A DNA stretch of 38,411 nucleotides from a bacterium (GCA_018222345.1 JAAFAL010000011.1:2558-40968), one strand, 5' to 3'. Shown: positions 15,601-24,275, numbered from the stretch's first letter. Numbers and translations are program-made. The notes: a model not told the origin generated them from the letters alone.

Positions 15601-16551
15601 ATGAAAAAACTCATCCTCGGCCTGCTGGGCCTCGTTGTCGTGGGCGCTATCGGCTTGGTGGTGTTCCTCTGGATTTACGGCGCGTCCAATCCGTCGGCAG
15701 CGCTTGATGCCGCCTACGCCGCTGAGCGCGACGCCTCCCATCTTGAACTCAAGTCAGTTCAAGTGGGCGGCGATGCATGGCCTTACCTGGACAGTGGCGG
15801 CGACGGCGAGGTGATCCTGCTGCTGCACGGTTTCGGTGCCGACAAGGACAACTGGCCGCGCTTCGCCCGCAGCTTCACCGACAGCTATCGCGTCATCGCG
15901 CCCGACCTGCCGGGCTTTGGCGACAACGTCCGCCATCCGGACTGGAGCTACGACATCGCCAGCCAAGTGCCGCGCCTGCATGGCTTTGTGCAAGCGCTGG
16001 ACTTGCCCGCGTTTCACTTGGCCGGCAATTCCATGGGTGGCAACTTGTCGGCCGCCTATACGCTGGCCCACCCTGATCAGGTCAAAACCCTGGGCCTGTT
16101 CTGCGCCGCAGGTGTTGAAGAACCCACGCCCAGCCGTCTGACCACCATGATCGCCAATGGCGACAACGTGCTGGTGCCACGCAACATGGAGCAGTGGAAC
16201 ACGCTCATGGATTTGGTGTTCGTTGAGCAGCCGTGGGTGCCCGGCTTCATTGGCGACGAGATCGCCCGGCGCGCATTCGAAAACGCTGACTTCAAGCAGA
16301 AAATCTTCACCGAGTATCGCGCCAAGTTTCAAAACCTGGAGCCGCGTTTGCCTGAGATTCAGCAACCCACGCTCGTGCTCTGGGGTGATCAAGACGGCCT
16401 GCTGCATGTCTCGATGGCTGATGTGTTCCACAGCCGGCTGCCGAACTCCAAGAAAGTCATCATGGACGACATGGGCCATGCGCCGATGATCGAGCGGCCC
16501 GGCGAAACTGCGGAAATCTACGCCGAGTTCATCGCTTCCGCTGGCGGATAA
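15601..16551 (+). CDS. Membrane-anchored alpha/beta hydrolase
   Basis: A 316-residue protein with one N-terminal membrane helix (about 3-27) and a hydrolase domain facing the periplasm. LLLHGFGADKDNW forms the oxyanion loop, S144 is the nucleophile in GNSMGG, D263 in WGDQD is the acid and H293 in MGHAP is the base. Length and anchor resemble the lipase/monoacylglycerol-lipase-like hydrolases of Moraxella and Psychrobacter type (LipC-like); the substrate is not certain. ATG 15601 starts MKKLILGLLG. Its last 34 bases overlap the end of the convergent ASCH gene. Confidence 0.9.
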   Translation: MKKLILGLLGLVVVGAIGLVVFLWIYGASNPSAALDAAYAAERDASHLELKSVQVGGDAWPYLDSGGDGEVILLLHGFGADKDNWPRFARSFTDSYRVIAPDLPGFGDNVRHPDWSYDIASQVPRLHGFVQALDLPAFHLAGNSMGGNLSAAYTLAHPDQVKTLGLFCAAGVEEPTPSRLTTMIANGDNVLVPRNMEQWNTLMDLVFVEQPWVPGFIGDEIARRAFENADFKQKIFTEYRAKFQNLEPRLPEIQQPTLVLWGDQDGLLHVSMADVFHSRLPNSKKVIMDDMGHAPMIERPGETAEIYAEFIASAGG

Positions 16552-17003
16552 ACCCGCTCAAAACGTTCGCAGGCAATCAGTAGCGCGTCGTCAACAGCGA
16601 CGCTTGTGCTTGCCAGCACCCGCTGAAAGTAGGCCCGGTGGCTGTGCTGCCAGTAGGCCAGCGAACCGTCGCCTTCGCCTTCGATTGCCGCGAACTCTGT
16701 GCTCACCTGCCCGAGCGGGACCACATCGACCTGGGTGGTGCGGACGGTGCATTGCGCCTCGCCCGCCCAGTTGGTCACCACCAGATGATCGCCGGGCTGC
16801 GGTGGCGGCTCTCCGGCAGCTTTCAATTCGGCAAGGCTGCAGGCGGTCGCGCGCTTCGTGCCGGCGAGCACCAGCGCGGCCAGGGCATCCGCATCGTGCT
16901 GGTTGTCGCAAAAGTGATCGACCAGCATGCGGGCGTCAGCGGCTTCGGGCTGACTCGCCACATACTCGGCCCACATCGCGCGGGCGGACGCGTTGTCAGT
17001 CAT
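16518..17003 (-). CDS. ASCH-domain protein
   Basis: A 161-residue protein with an ASCH fold, an RNA-binding-like beta barrel related to PUA. Visible are LAGTKRATACSL (about 46-57), the GxKxxxxS-type signature with GTKRAT; PGDHLVVTNWAGEAQCTV (key: GDHLVV), and W-HSHRAYF near residue 118. Related proteins include the E. coli amidohydrolase YqfB and predicted RNA-binding regulators. This one is longer than YqfB and nearer to the YhfF-type group. ATG 17003 overlaps the end of the PqiA-like gene by 8 bases, so the two are probably co-expressed. Confidence 0.85.
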   Translation of the reverse strand: MTDNASARAMWAEYVASQPEAADARMLVDHFCDNQHDADALAALVLAGTKRATACSLAELKAAGEPPPQPGDHLVVTNWAGEAQCTVRTTQVDVVPLGQVSTEFAAIEGEGDGSLAYWQHSHRAYFQRVLASTSVAVDDALLIACERFERVYPPAEAMNSA

Positions 17004-17502
17004 TTTCGGCTTGTCGCCAGTCGAGCACGGTCGATACCAAGTTGGTGAGGATGATCGCGCTAGCAAAGTAATACACGCCGGGCTGCAGTTCGGCTTTGGC
17101 GACAGCGCCCAGCTTGATGCTGGCCACCAGCAGCGCACACAGAAACACGTCAAGCATCGACCATTTTCCCAGCACCGCCAGCCAATGCAGCAAATGCGTG
17201 CTGCGCAGCCGCAGATGCAAGATCAGCAGCATCAGCAGGTTTTTGACGATAGGGAAGGCAATGGAAAACAGCAGGATGACCCAGCCCAGGAAATACTCGC
17301 GTTCGGCGAGCAGGGTCATGGTGCCGCCCCACACCGAGGTGGTCGATTCGAAGACCCAGAACTTTTCCAGCCGCAGGATGGGCTCGGTCAAACCAACGTA
17401 TAGCAAGCCCAACGCCAGCCAGAGCACACCGATGCCCAGCCAGCGGGCAACGCCTACCGACGGCACGCCGCGCATCCAGGCGCTGAGGGAATGCACGGCC
17501 AT
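16996..17502 (-). CDS. PqiA-like (paraquat-inducible protein A) membrane protein
   Basis: A 168-residue inner-membrane protein with four probable helices, corresponding to a single PqiA domain. The diagnostic stretch is GKWSMLDVFLCALLVASIKLG (split here: GKWSMLDVF, then LVASIKLG, about 112-132). E. coli PqiA has two such domains and works with the MCE proteins PqiB and PqiC in lipid transport across the envelope. No MCE gene is visible here, so the partner is unknown. The N-terminal cysteine pairs of larger PqiA proteins are absent. Confidence 0.85.
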   Translation of the reverse strand: MAVHSLSAWMRGVPSVGVARWLGIGVLWLALGLLYVGLTEPILRLEKFWVFESTTSVWGGTMTLLAEREYFLGWVILLFSIAFPIVKNLLMLLILHLRLRSTHLLHWLAVLGKWSMLDVFLCALLVASIKLGAVAKAELQPGVYYFASAIILTNLVSTVLDWRQAEND

Positions 17503-17522
17503 GGCGGCCTAAGCGTCTCGGT

Positions 17523-18323
17523 TTAGCCGCACTGTGGCCGTCGGCCGGCGCGCTTGGCAGCTTCGTACTCCGGCATAACTTGCGGGATGCGGCCATTCAG
17601 GTCATTGATGCGCGTGTCGTGCGACGGGTGCGTTGAAAGGAACTCAGGCGGCTGATTCCCGCCACTTTCTTGGGCCATGTTGCGCCACAGGGCGACGCTG
17701 GCACGCGGGTCAAAACCTGCACGCGCCATCAAATCCAGGCCGTACAAGTCGGCCTCGGATTCCTGGGTGCGGCCAAACGGAAGCAAGATGCCCACTTGTG
17801 TGCCAATGCCCAGCAGCCCAAACAATTGTTGCTTGGCCGGGGTGGGGTCGCCTGCGGCCACTTGCGCCAACTGCAGCCCGGCGTTGGCCAGGTACGACTG
17901 CGACACACGCTCGTTGGAGTGATTGGCCAGCACGTGGGCAACCTCGTGGGCTACCACAGTGGCGAGCTGGTCTTGGTTCTTGGCGACCTTGAGCAAGCCG
18001 GTGTGCACCCCGATCTTGCCGCCGGGCAGCGCGAAGGCATTGGCGCTGTCTTCCTCGAACACCTGCACCTCCCAGTCCTGCCGCTCGGGCAATGTGTTGG
18101 TGATCGCGTAGGCCACGCAGTTGACGTAATTGTTGACGCCGCGGTCGGACGAGGTTGGCGTTTGCTTCTTCATGCTGGCGAATGCAGCAACACCCATCTG
18201 CGACATTTCAGCCGACGGGAACAGTGTGAGTTGCTTGCGGCCTAGCGGCGAGGTGGTGCAAGCCACGACAACGGCAGCAGCACCGATAGCGAGCAGCGCC
18301 GTTTGGATAGATTTACGAGACAT
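17523..18323 (-). CDS. M48-family metalloprotease lipoprotein
   Basis: A 266-residue zinc peptidase with a lipoprotein signal peptide and lipobox VVAC (C22). The zinc site is HEVAH (126-130), with the third ligand E188 in ESEADLYG (ExxxD). Close relatives are the E. coli envelope lipoproteins LoiP and YcaL, which degrade misfolded outer-membrane proteins such as BamA or LptD. The length is typical. ATG 18323 places the lipobox correctly; a longer open frame upstream is unlikely. It is divergent from the outer-membrane protein gene at 18468, and both products belong to the envelope. Confidence 0.93.
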   Translation of the reverse strand: MSRKSIQTALLAIGAAAVVVACTTSPLGRKQLTLFPSAEMSQMGVAAFASMKKQTPTSSDRGVNNYVNCVAYAITNTLPERQDWEVQVFEEDSANAFALPGGKIGVHTGLLKVAKNQDQLATVVAHEVAHVLANHSNERVSQSYLANAGLQLAQVAAGDPTPAKQQLFGLLGIGTQVGILLPFGRTQESEADLYGLDLMARAGFDPRASVALWRNMAQESGGNQPPEFLSTHPSHDTRINDLNGRIPQVMPEYEAAKRAGRRPQCG

Positions 18324-18400
18324 GGTCAGGCTCCGTGGGGGAACGGTTGCGCCATTATGGGCCATCGCCGCGTCGGCGTCGTAGCTGTTGCACCTCCAAT

Positions 18401-18429
18401 TTGTGAAATTCATTGGCGGCAATTAACAT
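18401..18429 (+). promoter_or_regulatory. Probable sigma-70 promoter
   Basis: TTGTGA (18401-18406) and TAACAT (18424-18429) are separated by 17 bases, each matching four of six consensus positions. Transcription would begin near 18436, inside the operator palindrome, about 32 bases before the GTG start of the outer-membrane protein. Confidence 0.5.
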
Positions 18430-18443
18430 ACCGTTCGGTATGT
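18426..18443. promoter_or_regulatory. TetR-type operator
   Basis: ACATACCG (18426-18433) and CGGTATGT (18436-18443) are perfect inverted arms around TT. Palindromes built on ACCG-NN-CGGT with flanking AT are typical binding sites of TetR-family repressors. It overlaps the -10 element and predicted start point, a position fit for repression. No TetR gene lies in the window. Confidence 0.65.
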
Positions 18444-18467
18444 AAATGCAAGTCGGGAGACAACACG

Positions 18468-19832
18468 GTGCGACCAACCCAAGTTTTGTTGCTGGCCGGC
18501 GGGCTGCTGGGCAGCGGGCTGGCCGCAGCGGCCGACAGTGAGGTGTATCTGACGCTGGAGGCCGAGCACCGTGAGTACCCGCAGGAGTCGATGGCGCCCG
18601 GCCGCGAAGACCGCAGCAGTAGCGCGGCGGCGACGGTGGAGTGGTTCACCGAATGGAATCGTGGCGACCAACTGCTGTCGGGCAAGATTTTCGGCCGCGT
18701 CGATTCAGTCGATGACGAGCGCACCCACGCCGACATCCGCGAACTGAGTTTTTTGCACGCTGCGCGCAGTTGGGAAGCGCGGCTGGGCATTCGCAAGGTG
18801 TTCTGGGGCGTTGCCGAATCACGCCATTTGGTTGACATCATCAACCAGACCGACTTCGTCGAAGACATCGACGGCGAGGACAAGCTGGGCCAGCCCATGG
18901 TCAACCTGGCGTGGATTACCCGCGGCTGGGGCAGCTTCGACGCCTTCTGGCTGCCGTATTTCCGCGAACGCACATACCCCGGCGAGGAGGGCCGCCCTGG
19001 CTTTCCATTGCCTATCGAAGAAGACGAAGCGCGCTACCAGTCGGACGACGAGCAGCAACACCAGGATTTTGCCGCCAGTTGGCGCCACACCGTTGGCCCG
19101 GCTGATTTCCGCTTTGGTTGGTTTGACGGCACCGCGCGCGCGCCGCGCCTGCTGCCGTGCGTGCGTCAGGGCAGTGGTTTCCCAGGCACCGCAAACCAAG
19201 CCAACTGCAACATTGCATCGGCCGCGCCGGAAAGCCCGTCGCTCACTGATGTCGAGGCGCTGGATGCGCTGATCACCGCAATCGCTCAGCAGGCCGGGCT
19301 GGCACCGACGGATGCCCAAGTCCGCCAGCAAATCATCAGCAATTTGGTGCTGGTGCCGTTCTACGACCAGATCCGCCAGGCCAGCCTGGATGCGCAGGTG
19401 ATTCTGGGCGGCTGGGCGCTGAAGTTCGAAGGCACGCGGCGCGAACAGCTGGGCAATTACACCAATGCCATGGTCGCGGGCTTCGAGTACACCCTTTACG
19501 GCCTATTCAACGGCGCCACCGATGTCGGCCTGCTCAGCGAATACCTGTACGACGAGCGCGACGACCCGCTGGTGGCGCTGTTCGACCGCGACCTGTTCGC
19601 CGGAACCCGCATCGCGCTGAATGATGTTGCCGGCACCACGTTCCTCGGCGGCACCATTTACGACCTCGACGACGAGTCATTTGCCATCACCGTCGAAGCC
19701 GAGCGCCGGCTCAACGAAAGCTTCAAGGCGCAGATCGAAGCGCGATTGTTCACCAATGTGCCCGAGGGCGCGCCCACCCAAGTGTTCGCCAATGAAGACT
19801 TTGTCAGCCTGATTCTGCAGTACTACTTTTGA
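18468..19832 (+). CDS. Outer-membrane beta-barrel protein of unknown family
   Basis: A 454-residue protein with a signal peptide (about 1-22, ending GLAAAADS) and a sequence of alternating polar and hydrophobic stretches typical of beta strands. It ends in LQYYF; a C-terminal aromatic residue is the usual signal for BAM insertion. Recognisable parts are FGRVDSVDDERTHADIREL, ARLGIRKVFWG and ESRHLVDIINQTDF, the kind of motif seen in DUF1302-like barrels, though shorter than those. A loop of about 90 residues (near 225-315) has two cysteines. The start is GTG at 18468 with GGGAGA seven bases upstream. The TetR-type operator suggests induction by a small molecule. Confidence 0.8.
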   Translation: MRPTQVLLLAGGLLGSGLAAAADSEVYLTLEAEHREYPQESMAPGREDRSSSAAATVEWFTEWNRGDQLLSGKIFGRVDSVDDERTHADIRELSFLHAARSWEARLGIRKVFWGVAESRHLVDIINQTDFVEDIDGEDKLGQPMVNLAWITRGWGSFDAFWLPYFRERTYPGEEGRPGFPLPIEEDEARYQSDDEQQHQDFAASWRHTVGPADFRFGWFDGTARAPRLLPCVRQGSGFPGTANQANCNIASAAPESPSLTDVEALDALITAIAQQAGLAPTDAQVRQQIISNLVLVPFYDQIRQASLDAQVILGGWALKFEGTRREQLGNYTNAMVAGFEYTLYGLFNGATDVGLLSEYLYDERDDPLVALFDRDLFAGTRIALNDVAGTTFLGGTIYDLDDESFAITVEAERRLNESFKAQIEARLFTNVPEGAPTQVFANEDFVSLILQYYF

Positions 19833-19852
19833 AACCCTGCCGCCGGCAGCAG

Positions 19853-21019
19853 CTATGCCAGCAGGGGGTCATCATCGGCGATGACTACACAGTTTCTGCC
19901 CTGCTGCTTGGCCTGGTAAAGCGCGGCGTCGGCACGCCTGAACAGTGCCTCGCGGTTGCCGCCCTGGCGCGGCCGGATTGACGCCGCGCCGATGCTCACG
20001 GTTGGCGGCTCGCGGTTGGTTTGGCGAGCCATTGCAGTCAGGCGCTCGGTGATCTCGTCGTACAGCAATTGTGGCAAGCCCTCACGCTGCGGCGTGCCGT
20101 ACCAGATGCCGCAGAACTCATCACCGCCGTAGCGGGCGATCCGGTCTAGCGGGCGCCGCGACATCTCACGCATCGCCTCGGCCACGGTACGCAAGGCCGA
20201 ATCACCCCATGCATGTCCAAAGCGGTCGTTGACCTGCTTGAAATGGTCGATATCGACCATCACCAGCATCAGCGCCTGGTCTTCGCGAAAGGCCTGCTTC
20301 CACAGGTCGTCCAGGTCGGCGTCCAGCCCGCGACGATTGAGCACCGCCGTCAGCGCATCATGCGTGGCGAGCTCTTCGACCATCGCATGCGCCACCCACG
20401 CGCGGCGCTGATAGCGCTCCAGCATGTAGCAGCCAGCCATGCCGACAATGTTTGTCGCCACCAGGAAGAAACTGGCGTAAATCATCGGCGTGGCAGCCGA
20501 CCCGCTGGCCCATTGCGCAGCCAAGTAGGCGAGAAAATAGCCCCAACCCACCACCACCGCGGCGCGGAACAACAGCATGGAAAACAGGTAGGCGTAGGCA
20601 ATGAACACAATGCCCGCCTCGTAGGCATACGGGGGCGTCATCGGATCCGTGCGCGTCAACACAAATGCCCAGACAAAGCCGGCGCCCGACAACGCCAATG
20701 CAAACAATGTCACCTGTCCCATTATCGGTCGCATAGCGCGCTGGCTGGGCACCAGGCCAGCCAGCAGCAGCGCAGGCACAACGCCGATGCCGATGGCAGC
20801 GACGACGACTTGCGGCAGGCGTTGGCCCAATACCGCGAGGTCGGCGATCAAGAATGCGGCGGTGAGTAAGCCCGCCGAAAATACTGCAATACCGCTGCCC
20901 CAAGCGCGCATTTCGACCCACTGGGCATTGAACTCACGTTCCAAGCCGGGCTCGAAACGCAGCCGCCAGTCGCGACGTGCCGCCTGCTGTTGCAGGGCAT
21001 TCGTGCGGTTGTTGTGCAT
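19853..21019 (-). CDS. Membrane-bound diguanylate cyclase (GGDEF)
   Basis: A 388-residue enzyme making cyclic di-GMP from two GTP. The N-terminal half (about 35-195) has six hydrophobic helices without a recognised sensor domain; the GGDEF domain (about 215-385) follows. The active site is intact: GGDEF at 298-302, with DIDHFKQVNDRFGH upstream. An inhibitory I-site RPLD lies exactly five residues before GGDEF, so product inhibition is likely. ATG 21019 is chosen; a TTG eight codons upstream is possible. It converges with the outer-membrane protein gene, with 20 bases between stops. Confidence 0.93.
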   Translation of the reverse strand: MHNNRTNALQQQAARRDWRLRFEPGLEREFNAQWVEMRAWGSGIAVFSAGLLTAAFLIADLAVLGQRLPQVVVAAIGIGVVPALLLAGLVPSQRAMRPIMGQVTLFALALSGAGFVWAFVLTRTDPMTPPYAYEAGIVFIAYAYLFSMLLFRAAVVVGWGYFLAYLAAQWASGSAATPMIYASFFLVATNIVGMAGCYMLERYQRRAWVAHAMVEELATHDALTAVLNRRGLDADLDDLWKQAFREDQALMLVMVDIDHFKQVNDRFGHAWGDSALRTVAEAMREMSRRPLDRIARYGGDEFCGIWYGTPQREGLPQLLYDEITERLTAMARQTNREPPTVSIGAASIRPRQGGNREALFRRADAALYQAKQQGRNCVVIADDDPLLA

Positions 21020-21172
21020 CTCGTACGCGCGCGCCGACGCCAAAGATTGCGGGTTGCGCAGTTTTTCCTGCGCCTTTGGTCAACTCGGCGGCCTCCTCAA
21101 CAGTGACTATGCCGGAATTACCTGCACCGAACCAATTCACCAACGCTGCAGGCGCGCTACCCTTGGGCGGCA

Positions 21173-21910
21173 ATGAAAAGACACACTATTTTTACGCAAC
21201 AATGCGGCAAGTTTTTGATCGCTGGCGCGTGCTTGGTGCTCAGCCTTACGGCGCAGGCTGGCCCGCCGCTGATCAGCGACGACGCCCAAGCCCTTGGTGG
21301 CGCCGGCAAGGCCGAATTGATTGTCGCTGCGACGGGCTTCTGGCGCCCGGGCATGCGCCAAGTCGATGGGCCGGTCGTTGATGTGACGGCCGGCTTGTCA
21401 CCCACGGTGGATGCAACGCTGGTGGCCAGCGTCTCGCGCTTGCGCGGCAAAGGCGGTGACGACAACGCTGCATTGCTATGCCCTGGCATCAAGTGGCAGT
21501 TGCTTGGCGGAGGCAGGTTCAATATCAGCGTGTCGCCGGCGCTGATGTTGGACATCAACGATGCGGACGCCGGCGCAGTATTGCTGCCGGTGCAGGCGGA
21601 ATGGGTCACGGGCAATTGGGTGCTTGGTGTGGATGCTGGCCACATCGCCACGCGCCGCGGGCGCGATCAGTGGCAGGTAGGCAGTTATTCCACCTGGACG
21701 CCTACGGCATCGCTGACAATCCTGGCCGAACTTTGGGCCATCAGCGCCGAGCCGGATGCAGCCGATCGCGGCTTTTCAATCGGCGCGGACATCGGCCTGC
21801 CAACGTCGCAACGTTTGCTGGTCGGTTGGGGCAAGGGCTTGGCTTCGGGCAGCCAGCCGCAGATCGACGACTATGCCTACCTGGGGTTGATGACCGCGTT
21901 TGGTGGCTAG
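21173..21910 (+). CDS. Small outer-membrane barrel protein
   Basis: A 245-residue protein with a signal peptide (about 1-29, ending TAQAGP) and a mature start GPPLISDDAQALGGAGKAEL, resembling the opening of the phenol MetA-pathway (PF13557) outer-membrane family. The rest has alternating beta strands with many Gly, Trp and Tyr residues, but it lacks a C-terminal aromatic residue (ends TAFGG). Members are thought to be channels; nothing fixes the substrate. The stop is only 3 bases from the stop of the convergent VWA gene. Confidence 0.7.
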   Translation: MKRHTIFTQQCGKFLIAGACLVLSLTAQAGPPLISDDAQALGGAGKAELIVAATGFWRPGMRQVDGPVVDVTAGLSPTVDATLVASVSRLRGKGGDDNAALLCPGIKWQLLGGGRFNISVSPALMLDINDADAGAVLLPVQAEWVTGNWVLGVDAGHIATRRGRDQWQVGSYSTWTPTASLTILAELWAISAEPDAADRGFSIGADIGLPTSQRLLVGWGKGLASGSQPQIDDYAYLGLMTAFGG

Positions 21911-21913
21911 CCG

Positions 21914-23092
21914 TTAGCGCGCCAGTTTGCGCATGGCGCGGTCGAGGCCGTCCAGCGTCAGCGGGAACATACGGTTTTCGAAGATCTCTTGCGTCAGCCC
22001 CACTGATGGCGAGTATTGCCAATGGGCCTCAGGCTCGGGGTTGAGCCAGGCGGCTTTTTCGAAGTGGCCGAGCAGGCGCCGCATCCACACCTCGCCGGCC
22101 TCTTCATTCCAGTGCTCGACGCTGCCGCCGGGGTAGGCGATCTCGTACGGGCTCATGGTGGCATCGCCGACAAAAATCACGCGGTAGTCCTCGCCAAAGG
22201 TGCGCATGACTTCGTTGGTGGGCGTTTTTTCGCTACGCCGGCGGCGGTTGTCCTTCCACACCGATTCGTACAAGAAGTTGTGGAAGTAGTAGTACTCCAT
22301 GTGCTTGAACTCGGACTTGGCCGCCGAGAACAGCTCTTCGCACAGCTTCACGTGCGGGTCCATCGAGCCGCCCACGTCGAAGAAGATCAGCACCTTGATG
22401 GTGTTGCGCCGCTCGGGCTGCATGCGGATGTCGAGCAGGCCGCCCTGCTTGGCCGTGCCGGAGATCGTGCCCGGCAGGTCCAAGGTGTCCTCGGCGCCTT
22501 GGCGGGCGAACTTGCGCAGCCGGCGCAGCGCCAACTTGATGTTGCGCGTGCCAAGTTCGCGGTTGTCGTCCAGGTTGGCAAACTCGCGCTTGTCCCACAC
22601 CTTCACGGCGCTGCGCATGCGGCCTTTGTCCTGGCCGATACGCACGCCTTCGGGGTTGTAACCATAGGCCCCAAAAGGCGAGCGGCCGGCGGTGCCAACC
22701 CACTTGTTGCCGCCTTCGTGGCGTTCGTTTTGTTCTTCCAGGCGCTTTTTCAGCTCTTCCATCAGCTTCTCGAAGCCGCCCATGGATTCGATCTTGGCCT
22801 TTTCCTCATCGGTGAGCATCAGCTCAGCCTGCTTGCGCAGCCACTCTTCGGGGATGTCGGTAAACAGGTCGCCGGCGACGTCTTCGATGCCCTTCCAGTA
22901 GGCGCCGAAGATCTGATCGAAGCGGTCGTACTTGGCTTCGTCTTTGACCAAGATGGCGCGGGACAGTACGTAGAACTCGTCCAGCGAGAACCAGCCCAGG
23001 CGGTGCTTGAGCGCGTCGAGCAGCGCCAGGAATTCGGTGACCGACGGCTTGAGGCCGCCCTCGCGCAGGGCAAAGAAAAAGCTCAGCAACAT
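21914..23092 (-). CDS. CoxE-like VWA-domain protein
   Basis: A 392-residue cytoplasmic protein of the CoxE-like VWA group. The N-terminal half is helical and charged (SLDEFYVLSRAILVKDE and a Glu/Lys-rich stretch at 110-150). The VWA domain (about 220-392) has a variant metal site, DVGGSMD in place of DxSxS, with HMEYYYFHNFLYE and VGDATMSPYEI following. Relatives act with a MoxR AAA+ ATPase in metal insertion or complex assembly. No MoxR gene is adjacent here; the gene starts 4 bases after the OsmC stop, so the two are probably co-transcribed. Confidence 0.88.
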   Translation of the reverse strand: MLLSFFFALREGGLKPSVTEFLALLDALKHRLGWFSLDEFYVLSRAILVKDEAKYDRFDQIFGAYWKGIEDVAGDLFTDIPEEWLRKQAELMLTDEEKAKIESMGGFEKLMEELKKRLEEQNERHEGGNKWVGTAGRSPFGAYGYNPEGVRIGQDKGRMRSAVKVWDKREFANLDDNRELGTRNIKLALRRLRKFARQGAEDTLDLPGTISGTAKQGGLLDIRMQPERRNTIKVLIFFDVGGSMDPHVKLCEELFSAAKSEFKHMEYYYFHNFLYESVWKDNRRRRSEKTPTNEVMRTFGEDYRVIFVGDATMSPYEIAYPGGSVEHWNEEAGEVWMRRLLGHFEKAAWLNPEPEAHWQYSPSVGLTQEIFENRMFPLTLDGLDRAMRKLAR

Positions 23093-23096
23093 GGCG

Positions 23097-23528
23097 TCAG
23101 GCCGCTTCGATGCTGTGGTCGTGGGTGATGTTCACACTGGCCTGCAACATCTTCGACGCCGAGCAGTATTTCTCGGCCGACAGTTGCACCGCGCGCGCCA
23201 CGTGTTTGGCGGCGAGGTCGCGGCCAGTGACGGTGAAATGCAGGTGGATGTCGGAAAATACCTTGGGGTCGGTGTCCACGCGCGTTCCTGTCACGTCGAT
23301 CACACATTCGGTTACTTCCTGGCGCGCCTTCTTCAGGATGTGGATCACGTCCATGGCGCTGCAACTGCCCACACCCAACAGAATCAACTCCATTGGCCGC
23401 ATGCCCAGGTTGCGCCCGCCAATGTCAGGCGAGCCGTCGATAACAATGCCGTGGCCGCTGCCGGATTCGCCCACCCAAGCCGCGCCTTCGACAAATTTGA
23501 CGCGCGTCACCAATTGATTATTGCTCAT
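23097..23528 (-). CDS. OsmC-family protein (YhfA type)
   Basis: A 143-residue protein of the OsmC/Ohr superfamily. It has PMELILLGVGSCSAMDVIHIL (split: PMELILLGVG, then SCSAMDVI) with the conserved cysteine in GSCS, and a C-terminal SAEKYCSASKML segment with the second conserved cysteine. These two cysteines are the peroxidatic and resolving pair in Ohr/OsmC enzymes, which reduce organic peroxides. The gene lies divergent from crp; a YhfA gene beside crp is also known in E. coli, and an OsmC gene beside vfr in Pseudomonas. ATG 23528 matches the family start. Confidence 0.9.
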   Translation of the reverse strand: MSNNQLVTRVKFVEGAAWVGESGSGHGIVIDGSPDIGGRNLGMRPMELILLGVGSCSAMDVIHILKKARQEVTECVIDVTGTRVDTDPKVFSDIHLHFTVTGRDLAAKHVARAVQLSAEKYCSASKMLQASVNITHDHSIEAA

Positions 23529-23607
23529 CGGGCTATGATAACGCCCGGGGACGCGGTGCCCCACCTGAACAAATCGAATACCCGGCTTGGGTCGGGGGAT
23601 GACACGC

Positions 23608-24264
23608 ATGACCGACAACAGCAGCGCGCGTGAGGCGGCAGTCTCGGCGTTTCACATGACGGCACACCGTCGGCACTTCCCGGCCAAGCATGCGGTGTTG
23701 CACGAAGGCGACGCGCCAGATGCGCTGTATTTGGTGCTCGAAGGCTCGGTGAGCATCGTCATCGAAGACGCCCAAGGCCACGAAATGGTGCTGGCTTATC
23801 TTGGTCCCGGCGAGTTCTTCGGCGAGATGTGCCTGTTCCCTGAATTGGCCACCCGCAGCGCGCGCGTGCGCACACGCATCGACACCGTCGTATCCGAGCT
23901 CAGCTACGAGCGCTTCCGCGAGGTGGCAGCCGAACACCCCGAACTGATGTACATCCTTGCCGGCCAGTTGGCCCGCCGCCTGCGCGACACCAGCCGCAAC
24001 GCCATCGATTTGGCTTTCCTCGACGTCTCGGGCCGTGTTGCCCGCGCCATCGTCAACCTGGCCAATGGCCACGAACACATCCCGGACGAGCGCGGCCGCA
24101 TCGTCAAGATCAGCCGCCAGGAACTGGCCCGCATCGTCGGCTGCTCACGCGAAATGGCCGGCCGTGTGCTCAAGACGCTGGAAGATGACGGTGTGGTCGA
24201 GGTCAGCGGCAGAAGTATCTTGGTTTTGAATGCCACGATGATGCCGGTAGAAATTGGCGACTGA
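23608..24264 (+). CDS. crp: Crp/Vfr cyclic AMP receptor protein
   Basis: A 218-residue global regulator. Every landmark of E. coli CRP is present with an offset of one: G72 and E73 (ribose), R83 and S84 (phosphate), T128 and S129 (adenine), and R181, E182 and R186 in the recognition helix (CSREMAGRVLK). This predicts cyclic AMP binding and recognition of TGTGA half-sites. ATG 23608 is chosen because a GGGGG ribosome site lies about 9 bases upstream; ATG 23599 is in frame but too close to that site. It converges with trpC across a palindromic repeat. Confidence 0.96.
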   Translation: MTDNSSAREAAVSAFHMTAHRRHFPAKHAVLHEGDAPDALYLVLEGSVSIVIEDAQGHEMVLAYLGPGEFFGEMCLFPELATRSARVRTRIDTVVSELSYERFREVAAEHPELMYILAGQLARRLRDTSRNAIDLAFLDVSGRVARAIVNLANGHEHIPDERGRIVKISRQELARIVGCSREMAGRVLKTLEDDGVVEVSGRSILVLNATMMPVEIGD

Positions 24265-24275
24265 TCGAATCGCAC

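Noticed and set aside
18401-18425. CRP binding site around TTGTGAAATTC
   Set aside because: Only one TGTGA half-site is present; the TCACA partner at the proper spacing is missing.
20934-21173. 79-codon minus-strand frame before the diguanylate cyclase
   Set aside because: It overlaps the cyclase N-terminus in another frame, has no family resemblance and no good ribosome site.
22016-23128. 370-codon frame opposite the VWA gene, and a similar one opposite the malic enzyme (27927-29042)
   Set aside because: Both mirror well-recognised genes and have no motifs or plausible starts.
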